Origin: Terrabacter sp. 28
Lineage (GTDB): Bacteria; Actinomycetota; Actinomycetes; Actinomycetales; Dermatophilaceae
NCBI GenBank assembly: GCA_000955875.1
Contig: JYOE01000014.1
Location: 155,328 to 219,327 of the forward strand
Length of the DNA: 64,000 nt
Direction: 5' to 3'
The stretch's first letter is position 1. Every line of letters starts with the position of its first letter. The translations under genes were made by a program, and so were the position numbers. Below are positions 17,625-25,626 of this stretch, piece after piece. Below the pieces are notes generated by a model. The model saw only the letters and a list, made by a program, of their open reading frames with translations, was not told the DNA's origin and did no database searches.

Positions 17625-18599
17625 ATGTCGCTCGACGGCATGACCGCCTGGGGGCGAGGCCATGCAGTGAGTTTCTACGCACTCGACAGTGAGGGTATCG
17701 ACGCCGTCGCGCGATTCGTCGCGGACGGGTGGGACCGCGACGAGTGCGTCGTCGTCGTGGCCACCGAGCAGCACCGCCACGCCGTCGCCGAGCTGCTCGC
17801 GCAGCGCGGCTACGACCCGGCAGCCCGCTCCGAGCACGGCCGCTACCTCGCTCTCGACGCCGAGTCGACGCTGCAGCAGATCATGCTCGACGGGCGCATC
17901 GACCCCGACCGCTTCCTCCTCCGGGCCAACGAGGTCATCGCGCAGGCCTCGTCCGCCGGGGTCCCGATCCGGGCCTTCGGCGAGATGGTGTCGCAGCTCT
18001 GGCAGAACGGCCTGGTCGAGCCTGCGATCGAGCTCGAGCTGCTGTGGAACCAGCTGCTGCGCGCGCACGACTTCACGCTGCTGTGCGCCTACCCCACCGG
18101 CGCGTTCGAGCACGCCGAGCTCGTCGACGTGCGCCGGGTCTGCGAGCTGCACACCGACCTGCTGCCGCCGAGCGCCGTCTGGGAGGAGGGCGGTGTCGTG
18201 GAGGCGGGCCACGCCTGTTCGCGCGTCTACCTGCCCATCCCCGAGTCGGTCCCGGCGGCACGGCACTTCGTCGTCGACGTGCTCCGGTCCTGGGGTCACG
18301 GCGAGCTCGCTCCCGACGCTGCGCTCATCGTCTCCGAGCTCGCGACGAACGCCCTGCGCCATGCCGACTCGCCGTTCCGCGCCGTCGTCGACCAGCGCCG
18401 CGGAAGGCTGCGGGTCGGCGTCGAGGACACCACGGAGACCCCGCTGGAGCGGCGCGAGATCACCATCGACGACGTGAGCGGCCGCGGTGCGCACATCGTC
18501 GAGGCGCTGGCCGAGCGGTGGGGATCCAGCCCCCTGCCGGGCGGCAAGGTGGTCTGGGCAGAGTTGACGGCGCGCCCGACCAGCACCCGCGCCGGCTGA
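17625..18599 (+). CDS. MEDS-domain sensor fused to an RsbW-like ATPase domain
   Basis: The N-terminal 165 residues resemble the MEDS (MEthanogen/methylotroph DcmR Sensory) domain: HAVSFYALDSEG, then ECVVVVATEQHR and LRANEVIAQASS. After a linker, residues about 200-320 match the HATPase_c_2 domain of RsbW-like anti-sigma kinases, with LIVSELATNALRHADSPF as N box and DDVSGRGAHIVEALAERW as G box. The Thr/Asp metal binding positions are retained. Such fusions link a signal-sensing module to partner switching of a SigB/F sigma factor, and a sigma factor of this class lies at 41336. That pairing is only speculation. The start has TAGCAT 7 nt upstream. Confidence 0.8.
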   Translation: MSLDGMTAWGRGHAVSFYALDSEGIDAVARFVADGWDRDECVVVVATEQHRHAVAELLAQRGYDPAARSEHGRYLALDAESTLQQIMLDGRIDPDRFLLRANEVIAQASSAGVPIRAFGEMVSQLWQNGLVEPAIELELLWNQLLRAHDFTLLCAYPTGAFEHAELVDVRRVCELHTDLLPPSAVWEEGGVVEAGHACSRVYLPIPESVPAARHFVVDVLRSWGHGELAPDAALIVSELATNALRHADSPFRAVVDQRRGRLRVGVEDTTETPLERREITIDDVSGRGAHIVEALAERWGSSPLPGGKVVWAELTARPTSTRAG

Positions 18600-18670
18600 C
18601 CCGCAGGTCGAGGATCGCCGCTTCAGGCTGTGGACGGTCTGCGCGCGGGAGGGGCCCCGAGCATGCGTTT

Positions 18671-18693
18671 GCCGCCGGGCCCAGCCCGGCGGC
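18671..18693. terminator. GC-rich hairpin between converging genes
   Basis: GCCGCCGGGC (18671-18680) pairs with GCCCGGCGGC (18684-18693) around a CCA loop, between the MEDS gene and the cupin gene. A copy of CGGCATAC overlaps the right arm. Confidence 0.75.
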
Positions 18694-18722
18694 ATACGTG
18701 GTCTGTTGCTCGTGGACCCGCG

Positions 18723-19181
18723 TCAGCGGACGTAGTCGTCCTCGAGGCGCTCGATGTCGGCCTCGTCGAAGTGGCCGAAGCCCACCTCGAGCAGGCGCCC
18801 GGGGCGGTCTCCCGAGTTGCCCATGCGGTGGATCGAGTTGCGCGGCACCCACACGGTCTCGCCGGGCTGCGCGCTCCACGACCGGTCGCCGACGGTGACG
18901 TCGATCGGCACGTCGAGCACCTGCCACATCTCGCCTCGGTGGTCGTGGCGCTGGAGCGAGAGCCGGTGGCCCGGCTGGACCGTGATGATCTTGACCGTGA
19001 CCTGCTCGTTGGAGACGAACTGCTGGAACTGACCCCAGGGTCGCTCGGCCACGAAGATGTCGTCGGCGGGGTTGCGGTCGCCGAGGTCGTAGTCGTCGGG
19101 CGTGTGCGTCGGCCCCAGCTCGTGCTCGTGCTGGTGCGGGTCGAGCGCGGAGACGCTGCCAGCTCGGTGCTGGTCGGTCAT
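18723..19181 (-). CDS. Cupin (phosphomannose isomerase type II C-terminal-like)
   Basis: The 152-residue protein begins with a His-rich segment (HQHEHELGPTHTP) and then a cupin barrel. Metal ligands are visible in HRLSLQRHDHRGEMW (two His and Glu) with a later His in NSIHRMGN. The sequence WGQFQQFVSNEQVTVKII resembles the C-terminal domain of bifunctional mannose-6-phosphate isomerase/GDP-mannose pyrophosphorylase. It stands alone here, not fused to a nucleotidyltransferase. The ATG at 19181 was chosen from the family pattern. Function could be mannose-6-phosphate isomerisation or simple sugar-phosphate binding. Confidence 0.82.
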   Translation of the reverse strand: MTDQHRAGSVSALDPHQHEHELGPTHTPDDYDLGDRNPADDIFVAERPWGQFQQFVSNEQVTVKIITVQPGHRLSLQRHDHRGEMWQVLDVPIDVTVGDRSWSAQPGETVWVPRNSIHRMGNSGDRPGRLLEVGFGHFDEADIERLEDDYVR

Positions 19182-19263
19182 GGTTCCCCCATCGTCGGTG
19201 AGTGCCCAGTGTGCCCTACCGGGACGGCCCACCCGAACCGGACGCCGGAACGACGACAGGTGT

Positions 19264-19578
19264 TCACCAGCCCCCGCTGGACCGGCCGCCGATGCCGCGC
19301 ACCTGGCGCAGGGCGGGGCGGACGTCGGCGAGGTAGACGGCCGCGCCCACGAACGCGAGCAGGCCGAAGAGGCTGAGCGGGTTGAAGAGGGTGACGAAAC
19401 CGATGGCGAGCGCCACGCCGAGGATGGCGAGCCAGAACGTGCGCGTGCGCTTGCCGGCGGCGACGTAGGCCTTGTCGGGGTGGCGCAGGGCGTCGACGAA
19501 CGCGAAGACCTCACAGCCGAGCGCGACCGCCCCGAGCACGAGGAGGACGACGTTCTGGAACCCCGAGTACAACTGCAT
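19264..19578 (-). CDS. DUF2516 family membrane protein
   Basis: The 104-residue protein has three hydrophobic segments, beginning FQNVVLLVLGAVALGCEVFAF, then FWLAILGVALAIGFVTLF and LFGLLAFVGAAVYLADVRP. The family pattern ADVRPALRQVRG at the C-terminus fits DUF2516, a group of small actinobacterial membrane proteins with no known function. It is upstream of the cupin gene and downstream of dtd on the same strand. Confidence 0.82.
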   Translation of the reverse strand: MQLYSGFQNVVLLVLGAVALGCEVFAFVDALRHPDKAYVAAGKRTRTFWLAILGVALAIGFVTLFNPLSLFGLLAFVGAAVYLADVRPALRQVRGIGGRSSGGW

Positions 19579-19631
19579 GGACGAAGCGTAACCCGCGCCG
19601 CTGAGAGCTCCCAGCGTTCTCCCAGACGCGG

Positions 19632-20057
19632 CTACGCGTCGATCACGAGGGTGACCGGACCGTCGTTGACCAGCGAGACCTCCATCATCGCGCCGAAGCG
19701 TCCCTGCTCGACCTCGACGCCCCGGGCACGCAGTGCGTCGACGAGCGCGGCGACCAGCGGCTCGGCCACCGGGCCGGGGGCTGCCGCGCTCCACGACGGC
19801 CGGCGACCCTTGCGGGTGTCGGCGTAGAGCGTGAACTGACTGACGACGAGTACCGGTGCCCCGGCGTCGACGAGGCTCTGCTCGTCGCGCAGGATGCGCA
19901 GCTCTGAGATCTTGCGAGCCATCCGCTCGACCTGGTCGGGCCCGTCGTCGTGGGTCACGCCCACGAGGGCGAGCAGCCCGGCGCGGTCGATGGCGCCGAC
20001 GACCTCGCCGTCGACCTCGACGCGCGCGCTCGTGACGCGCTGGAGGACCGCCCGCAC
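19632..20057 (-). CDS. dtd: D-aminoacyl-tRNA deacylase
   Basis: Dtd removes D-amino acids mischarged on tRNA, protecting translation. The 141-residue protein carries both hallmark motifs: VSQFTLYAD and [14 protein letters not shown] (the Gly-cisPro-type carbonyl-binding edge). It begins [18 protein letters not shown], also typical. The GTG start at 20057 is 10 nt downstream of the asparaginase stop, so the two are probably co-transcribed. Confidence 0.95.
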   Translation of the reverse strand: MRAVLQRVTSARVEVDGEVVGAIDRAGLLALVGVTHDDGPDQVERMARKISELRILRDEQSLVDAGAPVLVVSQFTLYADTRKGRRPSWSAAAPGPVAEPLVAALVDALRARGVEVEQGRFGAMMEVSLVNDGPVTLVIDA

Positions 20058-20067
20058 CGGACCGGCC

Positions 20068-21060
20068 TCAGATGCCGACGGCGACGACGGCCCCGACGGG
20101 CTGGCCGTGGCCCAGCACCGGCGCGTGCTCCAGCACCGAGAGCACCTCGTCGCTGCCGACGCCGATGCGGCGCAGCACGGCGGCGAGCACGACGCTCCGT
20201 GCCCGCGACGTGCCGTCTGCGACCTTGACGGCGATGCCGCGCCCGTCGCGCAGACCGACGGCGTAGACGGCCTCGGCGCCGTCCTTGGCGACCAGGCCGT
20301 CGACGCCGCGGACGAGCGTGGTGACGTCGCGGTGGGTGCCGCCGAGGTACTCGGGGAAGTCGCGGACGGCCCGGGCGATCTTCGCCTCGGCGCCGTCGGT
20401 GGCCGACGCGATGCGGCCGAAGGCCCGCGCCAGCGCGCTCAGCGGAACGGCATGGATCGGAGCCCCGCAGCCGTCGACGGCGACGGCCGCCGGCTGGGCG
20501 CCGGTGAGCTCGCGCACCGTGTCGGCGACGGCCACCTGCAGCGGGTGCGACGGGTCGCGGTAGGTCTCGAGGTCCCAGCCGTTGGCGACGCACGTCGCGA
20601 GCATCGAGGCGTGCTTGCCCGAGCAGTTCTGCACGATCGACTGCTTGGGCTTGCCCTCGGCGATCCAGGCGATGCGCGCGGCGTCGTCGTAGGGGTAGTC
20701 GGGCGTGTTCTGCAGGTCGGTCTCGGCCAGGCCCGCGCCGGCGAGGATCTCGCGCGCCGCATCGACGTGGAACTGCTCGCCGGAGTGGCTCGCACAGGCG
20801 AGCGAGAGCAGCCGGCCATCGGTGTCGAGGCCGTGGCGCACCATGGCGAGCGCCTGGATGGGCTTGCTCGAGCTGCGCGGGAAGACGGGCCCGCTCGCGT
20901 CGCCGATCTCCAGCTCGACGGAGCCGTCGGGCGCCGTGACGACGGCGGTGCCGTGGTGCACCGACTCGACGAAACCGGCTCGCACGACGTGGGCGACGAC
21001 CGGCGCTGCCGAGAGTGCCGCGCTGACGGAGGTGGACGTGGTGGCTGCGTGTTCCGACAC
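20068..21060 (-). CDS. Class 3 (R. etli-type) L-asparaginase
   Basis: The 330-residue protein belongs to the AnsII/COG4448 family, unrelated to E. coli asparaginases. Expected residues are present: Ser and Lys in SSSKPIQAL, Ser in ASHSGEQFH, Cys and Lys in [10 protein letters not shown], Cys in DGCGAPIHA, and Lys in VAKDGAEA, which match the catalytic and zinc ligands of the Rhizobium etli ReAV enzyme. It hydrolyses asparagine to aspartate and ammonia. The GTG start follows CATACT with a 7-nt gap, a leaderless signal; that -10 box is part of a copy of the window-wide octamer. dtd follows it closely. Confidence 0.88.
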   Translation of the reverse strand: MSEHAATTSTSVSAALSAAPVVAHVVRAGFVESVHHGTAVVTAPDGSVELEIGDASGPVFPRSSSKPIQALAMVRHGLDTDGRLLSLACASHSGEQFHVDAAREILAGAGLAETDLQNTPDYPYDDAARIAWIAEGKPKQSIVQNCSGKHASMLATCVANGWDLETYRDPSHPLQVAVADTVRELTGAQPAAVAVDGCGAPIHAVPLSALARAFGRIASATDGAEAKIARAVRDFPEYLGGTHRDVTTLVRGVDGLVAKDGAEAVYAVGLRDGRGIAVKVADGTSRARSVVLAAVLRRIGVGSDEVLSVLEHAPVLGHGQPVGAVVAVGI

Positions 21061-21145
21061 GCCCCGCAGTATGCCGGAGCGTGCCGCAGGTGCCTCCGGC
21101 GAGGTCGCGGGTGCACTGTTCGTGACGCGGCGGGCCCCGGATGCG

Positions 21146-21179
21146 ACGAGGCCGCCACCCCGGTGGGTGACGGCCTCGT
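21146..21179 (-). terminator. Hairpin after the HBHA-like gene
   Basis: ACGAGGCCG (21146-21154) pairs with CGGCCTCGT (21171-21179), with an inner CCACCCCGGTGGG palindrome that makes the stem longer. It lies 31 nt past the stop codon of the HBHA-like gene. Confidence 0.7.
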
Positions 21180-21210
21180 GCGGAGGGGACGCCGTGGCGT
21201 CGACCGGTGC

Positions 21211-22191
21211 TCAGGACTCCGTGGAGGTGGCGGCGGTCTTCTTGGCGGGCGTGGCCTTCTTCGCGGCGCTCTTGGTGGCGGCGGTGGCGGTGGTCGTCGC
21301 CTTCTTCGCCGTCTTCTTGGCGGCGCGCTTGGCCGGGGCGGTCTTGCGGGCCGCCGTGGCCTTCGGGTCGTCGGTCGTGGCCGAGGAGCGGGCGGCGACC
21401 TTGCGGGTCGTCGTGGCCTCGACCTCGTCGGCCTTGCGCGTGGCGGCGGCCTTCTTGGCGGAGGAGCTGCGGATCGCCTTCTCGTGGGCGGCGGTGCGCT
21501 TCGGCTCCACCGGGGCAGCGGCGGCCTCGACGGCCTCGGCCGACTTCTCGACCTGCGCGCCGACCTTCGAGGCGTCCTTGACGACGACGTCCATCAGGCT
21601 CTGGGCGACCTTCTCGCCCTCGCTGACGGCCGTCTCGGCGACGCGGCGGCCGCGGGTCACCGTGGCGGTGCCGCGCTCGGCGAGACCGAAGGCGGTGCGC
21701 TCACCCTGGGCGCGCAGGTCGGTGACGACCTTCTCGCCGCGGGCAGCCGCGGCGTCGTACTGGTCCTTGGCGTTGCTCGCGATGACGAGGCCCTCGTTGA
21801 GGACGCGGGCCGGGAGGTCCTGTGCCTGCGTGACGAAGCGGTCGGCGTACTTCGTGGCCAGCTTCTGCAGCTCGATGGTGCGGCCCTGGAGGTCGACGAT
21901 GCGCTTCTGGAGCTCCTTCTGCAGCTGGTCCGCCTCCTTCTTGGCACCCTTGCGCAGGTCGACCTGCTTGGCCTGCTTGCGTGCCGCGTCGAGCTGCTCG
22001 CTCGCCGAGCGCACGGTGTCGATGGCGATGTTGGCGGCGCCGACGACGGCGTAGAACGGCGTCGGGTCGACCGCGACCTCCGGCAGCTTGCCGTCGATCT
22101 GGCCGAGCTGGCCGCGCACGTCGGCCACGGCGGCCTCGGCCTGCTTCTGGGCGTCCTTGACGGCCTTGCTGATCTTCTTGCTGAGAGCCAT
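21211..22191 (-). CDS. HBHA-like coiled-coil protein with Lys/Ala-rich tail
   Basis: The 326-residue protein starts with a helical coiled-coil region (KISKAVKDAQKQAEAAVADV, then YAVVGAANIAIDTVRSASEQ). It ends in a disordered cationic tail of Lys-Lys-Ala and Lys-Lys-Thr repeats such as KRAAKKTAKKATT, the layout of mycobacterial heparin-binding hemagglutinin (HBHA, Rv0475). The upstream XRE gene has its stop 1 nt before this start, matching Rv0474-Rv0475 order. Family members bind sulphated sugars and the membrane; here a nucleoid- or lipid-associated role cannot be excluded because the tail also resembles histone H1-like domains. The C-terminal residues are low-complexity, so alignments there would be weak. 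Confidence 0.75.
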   Translation of the reverse strand: MALSKKISKAVKDAQKQAEAAVADVRGQLGQIDGKLPEVAVDPTPFYAVVGAANIAIDTVRSASEQLDAARKQAKQVDLRKGAKKEADQLQKELQKRIVDLQGRTIELQKLATKYADRFVTQAQDLPARVLNEGLVIASNAKDQYDAAAARGEKVVTDLRAQGERTAFGLAERGTATVTRGRRVAETAVSEGEKVAQSLMDVVVKDASKVGAQVEKSAEAVEAAAAPVEPKRTAAHEKAIRSSSAKKAAATRKADEVEATTTRKVAARSSATTDDPKATAARKTAPAKRAAKKTAKKATTTATAATKSAAKKATPAKKTAATSTES

Positions 22192-22192
22192 G

Positions 22193-22663
22193 TCAGTTCT
22201 CCTTGTGGATGGACTCGTTGAGCTCGGGGGTCGCGTCAGCGACGCTGCTGCGCGCGGGGCGCCGGCGGGCTGCCGGCTTCTTGCGAGGGGTCTGGGGTGC
22301 TGACGTCTCGTCCTCGCCGACGAACGACAGGTAGATGTCGACGAGCACCGCGCGCTGCCGGTCGGTGAGGACCGGGTCTGCCGCGATGGCGGAGAGGACG
22401 TCGGGGCGGGCGGCAGGGTCGTGGTCGACGACCCGCTCGTCGAGGATGCCGGCCCGGACGTAGAGCGACTCGGCAGAGACCTGCAGCCCCTTGGCGATCT
22501 GCTGCAGGATCTCGGCGCTCGGGCGCTTCAGCCCTCGCTCGATCTGCGACAGGTAGGGGTTGGAGATGCCGGCCATCTCGGCAAGCTGGCGCAGCGACAG
22601 CTGGGCACCCTCGCGCTGCTCGCGCAGGTAGGCCCCCAGGTCGGGTAGCGGAAGCTTGCTCAT
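22193..22663 (-). CDS. XRE-family regulator paired with the HBHA-like gene
   Basis: Residues 8-70 are a helix-turn-helix domain (AYLREQREGAQLSLRQLAEM then AGISNPYLSQIERGLKRPS), typical of XRE/Cro-type regulators such as Rv0474. The C-terminal part is a helical segment with conserved DRQRAVLVDIYLSFVG, then a basic disordered tail. An AT-rich 5' region (22664-22700) sits directly upstream, with GGAGGC before the ATG. It is co-transcribed with the HBHA-like gene, which it may control. Confidence 0.85.
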   Translation of the reverse strand: MSKLPLPDLGAYLREQREGAQLSLRQLAEMAGISNPYLSQIERGLKRPSAEILQQIAKGLQVSAESLYVRAGILDERVVDHDPAARPDVLSAIAADPVLTDRQRAVLVDIYLSFVGEDETSAPQTPRKKPAARRRPARSSVADATPELNESIHKEN

Positions 22664-22734
22664 GCCTCCATTGTGCTAACTAAAGCAAGCAGAATGCAAA
22701 CTCTGGGCAGCGTGAGCCGCCCCACACTCTCGCG

Positions 22735-23589
22735 TCAGCGCGTCCGGCGGTCCTTGATGGCGAGCATCGCCCGGGCCTCCGTGGTCGTCATGGCCGGGCG
22801 CTGCATGACCTCGGCGATCTGCGCCGCGCGCGCCACGAGCTCGCGGTTGTGCTCGACCGGGCGACCCTTGGCGTACATGAGGTTGTCCTCCATGCCGACC
22901 CTCAGGTGGCCGCCGGCGGAGAGGGCTGCGGCGACGATCGGTAGGTGCGCCCGGCCGATGCCGGTGGCCGACCAGCTCGTGACCTCCTCGGGCAGCATCG
23001 CGACGCCGGCCATGAGGGCCTGCGGGGTGCCGGGCATCGACCCGGGCACCCCGGTGACGAAGTCGACGTGCACCTTGCCGCCGTAGGGCATGCCGCACTC
23101 GTCGATGAGGCGGCGCAGCGCGTGCACGTGGCCGAGCTCGAACAGCTCGAACTCCGGCACGACCTCGCGCTCCTGCGCCTGCTTGTAGAGGTCGACCATG
23201 AAGCCCCACGGGTTGAGGAAGACGCCGTCGCCGAAGTTCGTCGTGCCGCACGTGAGCGAGCACGAGTCGGGGTCGGCGTCGAGCACCGTGAGGCGCTGGG
23301 CGAGCGGGTCGGTGACGGCGCCGCCGGTCGAGAGCTGCACGATGAGGTCGGTCGCCTCGCGCACGCCGTCGACCGCCTCCTTCAGGAAGGCGCCGTCGAG
23401 GGTCGGCTGGTGCTCGCGGTCGCGCACGTGGATGTGGATGAGCGCCGCTCCGGCCTGCTCGCAGGCGATCGCCGTCTCGACGAGCTCCTCGGGTGTCGTC
23501 GGCAGGGCCGGCACGTCGGCCTTGGCGGTCTCGGCGCCCGTGGGGGCGACGGTGATCAGGGTGCTCGCGGCGGTGCGTGCGGTGCTCAT
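22735..23589 (-). CDS. BKACE (3-keto-5-aminohexanoate cleavage enzyme family)
   Basis: The 284-residue protein is a TIM-barrel zinc enzyme. The metal site is HIHVR, with SLTCGTTNFGD, FELFELGHVHALR and KVHVDFVTGVPGSMPG also typical. It condenses or cleaves a beta-keto acid with acetyl-CoA; the original member degrades lysine. The specific beta-keto acid substrate is unknown here. The ATG at 23589 has AGGA about 8 nt upstream. It is on the same strand as, and 35 nt after, the YgfZ-type gene. Confidence 0.82.
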   Translation of the reverse strand: MSTARTAASTLITVAPTGAETAKADVPALPTTPEELVETAIACEQAGAALIHIHVRDREHQPTLDGAFLKEAVDGVREATDLIVQLSTGGAVTDPLAQRLTVLDADPDSCSLTCGTTNFGDGVFLNPWGFMVDLYKQAQEREVVPEFELFELGHVHALRRLIDECGMPYGGKVHVDFVTGVPGSMPGTPQALMAGVAMLPEEVTSWSATGIGRAHLPIVAAALSAGGHLRVGMEDNLMYAKGRPVEHNRELVARAAQIAEVMQRPAMTTTEARAMLAIKDRRTR

Positions 23590-23624
23590 GCCGCACATCC
23601 TGCCAGCGCCCGGGGGCGCCTCGG

Positions 23625-24671
23625 TCAGGGGGCGACGATCGTCGTCTGGGCCGCCGAGAGCCCCTCGACGAGCAGGTCGAGCGTGGGGTCGGTGTTGCGC
23701 TTGATGACGGCAAGCGCGATCGGCCCGTCGACGTGGTGGCGACCCACCGAGGTCAGGTGGCCGACGACGCGGTCTCCGGCATACACATCGCTCCCCCGCG
23801 CCGGCAGCACGTGGCCCGAGCCATCGAGGTGGAGGAAGACGAGGCGCCTCGGCGGCCGGCCGAGGTTGTGCACGCGGGCCACCGTCTCCTGGCCCCGGTA
23901 GCAGCCCTTGTGCAGGTGCACGGCGGTGCGCAGCCAGTCGACCTCGTGGACGATCGTGCGGTGGTCGGTCTCGAGCCCGAGCCGCGGCCGCCAGGCGGCG
24001 ATGCGCAGCGCCTCGGCCGCCCACAGGCCGGCGAGGGGTCGATCGCCCACTGCGGCAACGAGGTCGGCGCGCGGCACGAGCACCTCGCGCCACGAGCGCT
24101 CGGTGCCCGGGTGGTCGTCGACGGGGCCGTATGCCGTCGTGTCGCCGACGAGGTCGGGCCACGGGTCGCGCCACGCGAGGGGCTCGCCGTCGGCGGACTC
24201 GCTCGCGTGCGGCTCGCCGAGCACGGCCCACGCGTCGGTGACGAGGGCGACCTCGACGCGCAGCATGAAGCGCATCCGGTCGAGCCATTCGACGAGAGCG
24301 CCGCCCGCGCCGGGCTCGGTCGTGACCCACGTCGTCCCGCCGTCGTCGACGAGGTGGAGCGAGTGCTCGACGTGGCCCTTGGGTGTGAGGATCAGCGCCT
24401 CGCGCGACTGGCGTGGCTCGAGGCCGAGCAGGTGCTGGGTGGTGAGCGAGTGCAGCCAGCTGAGGCGGTCGGGACCGGTGACGGTGACGACGTCGCGGTG
24501 CGACAGGTCGACCACGGCCAGGCCCTCCTCGAGGAGGCGCTGCTCGCGCATCGGGTCGCCGTAGTGCAGGGCGACACCCGCCTCGAGGCCTTCGCCCGCG
24601 ACCGCACCCGGCCGCGCGAGCAGCGGGCTCGGGGCCGTCTTGGGACGCGTGGGCAGCTCGACGTCACTCAT
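23625..24671 (-). CDS. Folate-binding protein YgfZ (GcvT-like)
   Basis: The 348-residue protein has a glycine-cleavage T-protein fold and the diagnostic KGCYRGQE motif near the C-terminal third. Family members bind folate and help iron-sulphur cluster assembly. Other segments include SWLHSLTTQHLLGLEPR and LRIAAWRPRLGLETDHRTI. The ATG at 24671 gives the family's normal length. It precedes the BKACE gene on the same strand with a 35-nt gap. Confidence 0.85.
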   Translation of the reverse strand: MSDVELPTRPKTAPSPLLARPGAVAGEGLEAGVALHYGDPMREQRLLEEGLAVVDLSHRDVVTVTGPDRLSWLHSLTTQHLLGLEPRQSREALILTPKGHVEHSLHLVDDGGTTWVTTEPGAGGALVEWLDRMRFMLRVEVALVTDAWAVLGEPHASESADGEPLAWRDPWPDLVGDTTAYGPVDDHPGTERSWREVLVPRADLVAAVGDRPLAGLWAAEALRIAAWRPRLGLETDHRTIVHEVDWLRTAVHLHKGCYRGQETVARVHNLGRPPRRLVFLHLDGSGHVLPARGSDVYAGDRVVGHLTSVGRHHVDGPIALAVIKRNTDPTLDLLVEGLSAAQTTIVAP

Positions 24672-24720
24672 GCTCGGGGCAACGCTGACGGCACACGGCT
24701 CATTCCGAAGACCACCGACG

Positions 24721-25218
24721 TCACTCGACGCGCTTGAGCGTGGCGGACACGTGGCTCTGCATCTCCTGGCCGACGGCCGCCATGTCCATGACCCACATGA
24801 GCTGCGACTCGACGAGGCCGTACATGCGCGTCGCCGCGTTGTACTCCTTCGCACCGGGCGCGCGCAGCACGCCGTCGGTCTTGAGCTGCACCTTGGCCGG
24901 CTGGATCTCGCCGTAGTAGAGCTCGAGGATGCCGGTCGGGTGGGCGAGCAGCAGCTCGACCTCGCCGTTCTCGAGGGGGCGCCAGAAGCCGGACTCGACG
25001 GCGGCCGGGCGCACCTTGGCGCCGTTCTCGGAGTCGAGGATCCAGGCCCGGCTCTCCCACTTGAGGAAGCCCCGCCCGTCGTGGGTCACCTCGATCTCCT
25101 GACCGAAGTGCGCCGACTCGATCGTGGGGTAGCCGACGACCCCGGCGCCCTCCCAGCGTCCGATGAGCCACGCGAGGGGACGCAGCGGCTCCGGGATGTC
25201 CTGGTCGAGGTTGAACAT
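24721..25218 (-). CDS. Nitrobindin-like heme-binding beta-barrel protein (FABP/DUF1794 family)
   Basis: The 165-residue protein is a 10-stranded beta-barrel. The family signature GXWXGXG is seen as GRWEGAG (about 20-26), and a probable proximal His ligand lies in SHVSATLKRVE near residue 155. Such proteins bind ferric heme and nitric oxide. It is divergent from the DsrE-like gene across 23 bp. The ATG is leaderless by TACGAT with a 7-nt gap. Function in nitric oxide scavenging or heme binding is known for relatives and inferred here. Confidence 0.85.
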   Translation of the reverse strand: MFNLDQDIPEPLRPLAWLIGRWEGAGVVGYPTIESAHFGQEIEVTHDGRGFLKWESRAWILDSENGAKVRPAAVESGFWRPLENGEVELLLAHPTGILELYYGEIQPAKVQLKTDGVLRAPGAKEYNAATRMYGLVESQLMWVMDMAAVGQEMQSHVSATLKRVE

Positions 25219-25244
25219 GCGCCCGATCGTAGCCTGATCCCATG
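25216..25244. promoter_or_regulatory. Overlapping divergent leaderless promoters
   Basis: The two start codons face away from each other across 23 bp. The rightward -10 box TAGCCT (25230-25235) is 6 nt before the ATG at 25242. The leftward box, TACGAT on the minus strand, is ATCGTA at 25226-25231 and is 7 nt before the ATG at 25218. The two hexamers share the bases TA at 25230-25231, so one polymerase would block the other. Confidence 0.7.
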
Positions 25245-25613
25245 GACACCCCCGCGCGCTCGCTCGTCGTCAAGGTCACCGCCGGAACCGAGGCGCCGGA
25301 GCGTCTCTCGCAGGCCTTCACGGTGGCCGCGACCGCCGTCGCGAGCGGCGTCGACGTGTCGCTGTGGCTCACCGGCGAGTCGACGTGGATGGCCGTTCCG
25401 GGGCGGGCGGAGGAGTTCGAGCTGCCGTATGCCGCCCCGCTCGCCGAGCTGCGCGACGCCGTCGTCGCGGGCGGCCGGCTCACCGTCTGCACGCAGTGCG
25501 CGGCCCGGCGCGAGCTCACCGAGGACCAGCTCGTCGAGGGCGCGGTCATCAAGGGCGCGGCCGTCTTCGTCGAGGAGGCGCTGGCCCCGGGCGCCCAGGC
25601 CCTCGTCTACTGA
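25242..25613 (+). CDS. DsrE-like protein
   Basis: The 123-residue protein has the alpha/beta DsrE/F fold, with RSLVVKVTAGTE, VSLWLTGESTW and a Cys-X2-Cys site, CTQCAARREL (near residue 83). Members of this family relay sulphur or thiol groups. It is divergent from the nitrobindin-like gene and shares overlapping promoters with it. A sulphur-transfer role is inferred from fold and Cys pair only. Confidence 0.75.
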   Translation: MDTPARSLVVKVTAGTEAPERLSQAFTVAATAVASGVDVSLWLTGESTWMAVPGRAEEFELPYAAPLAELRDAVVAGGRLTVCTQCAARRELTEDQLVEGAVIKGAAVFVEEALAPGAQALVY

Positions 25614-25626
25614 CGCACCCGCGGGT

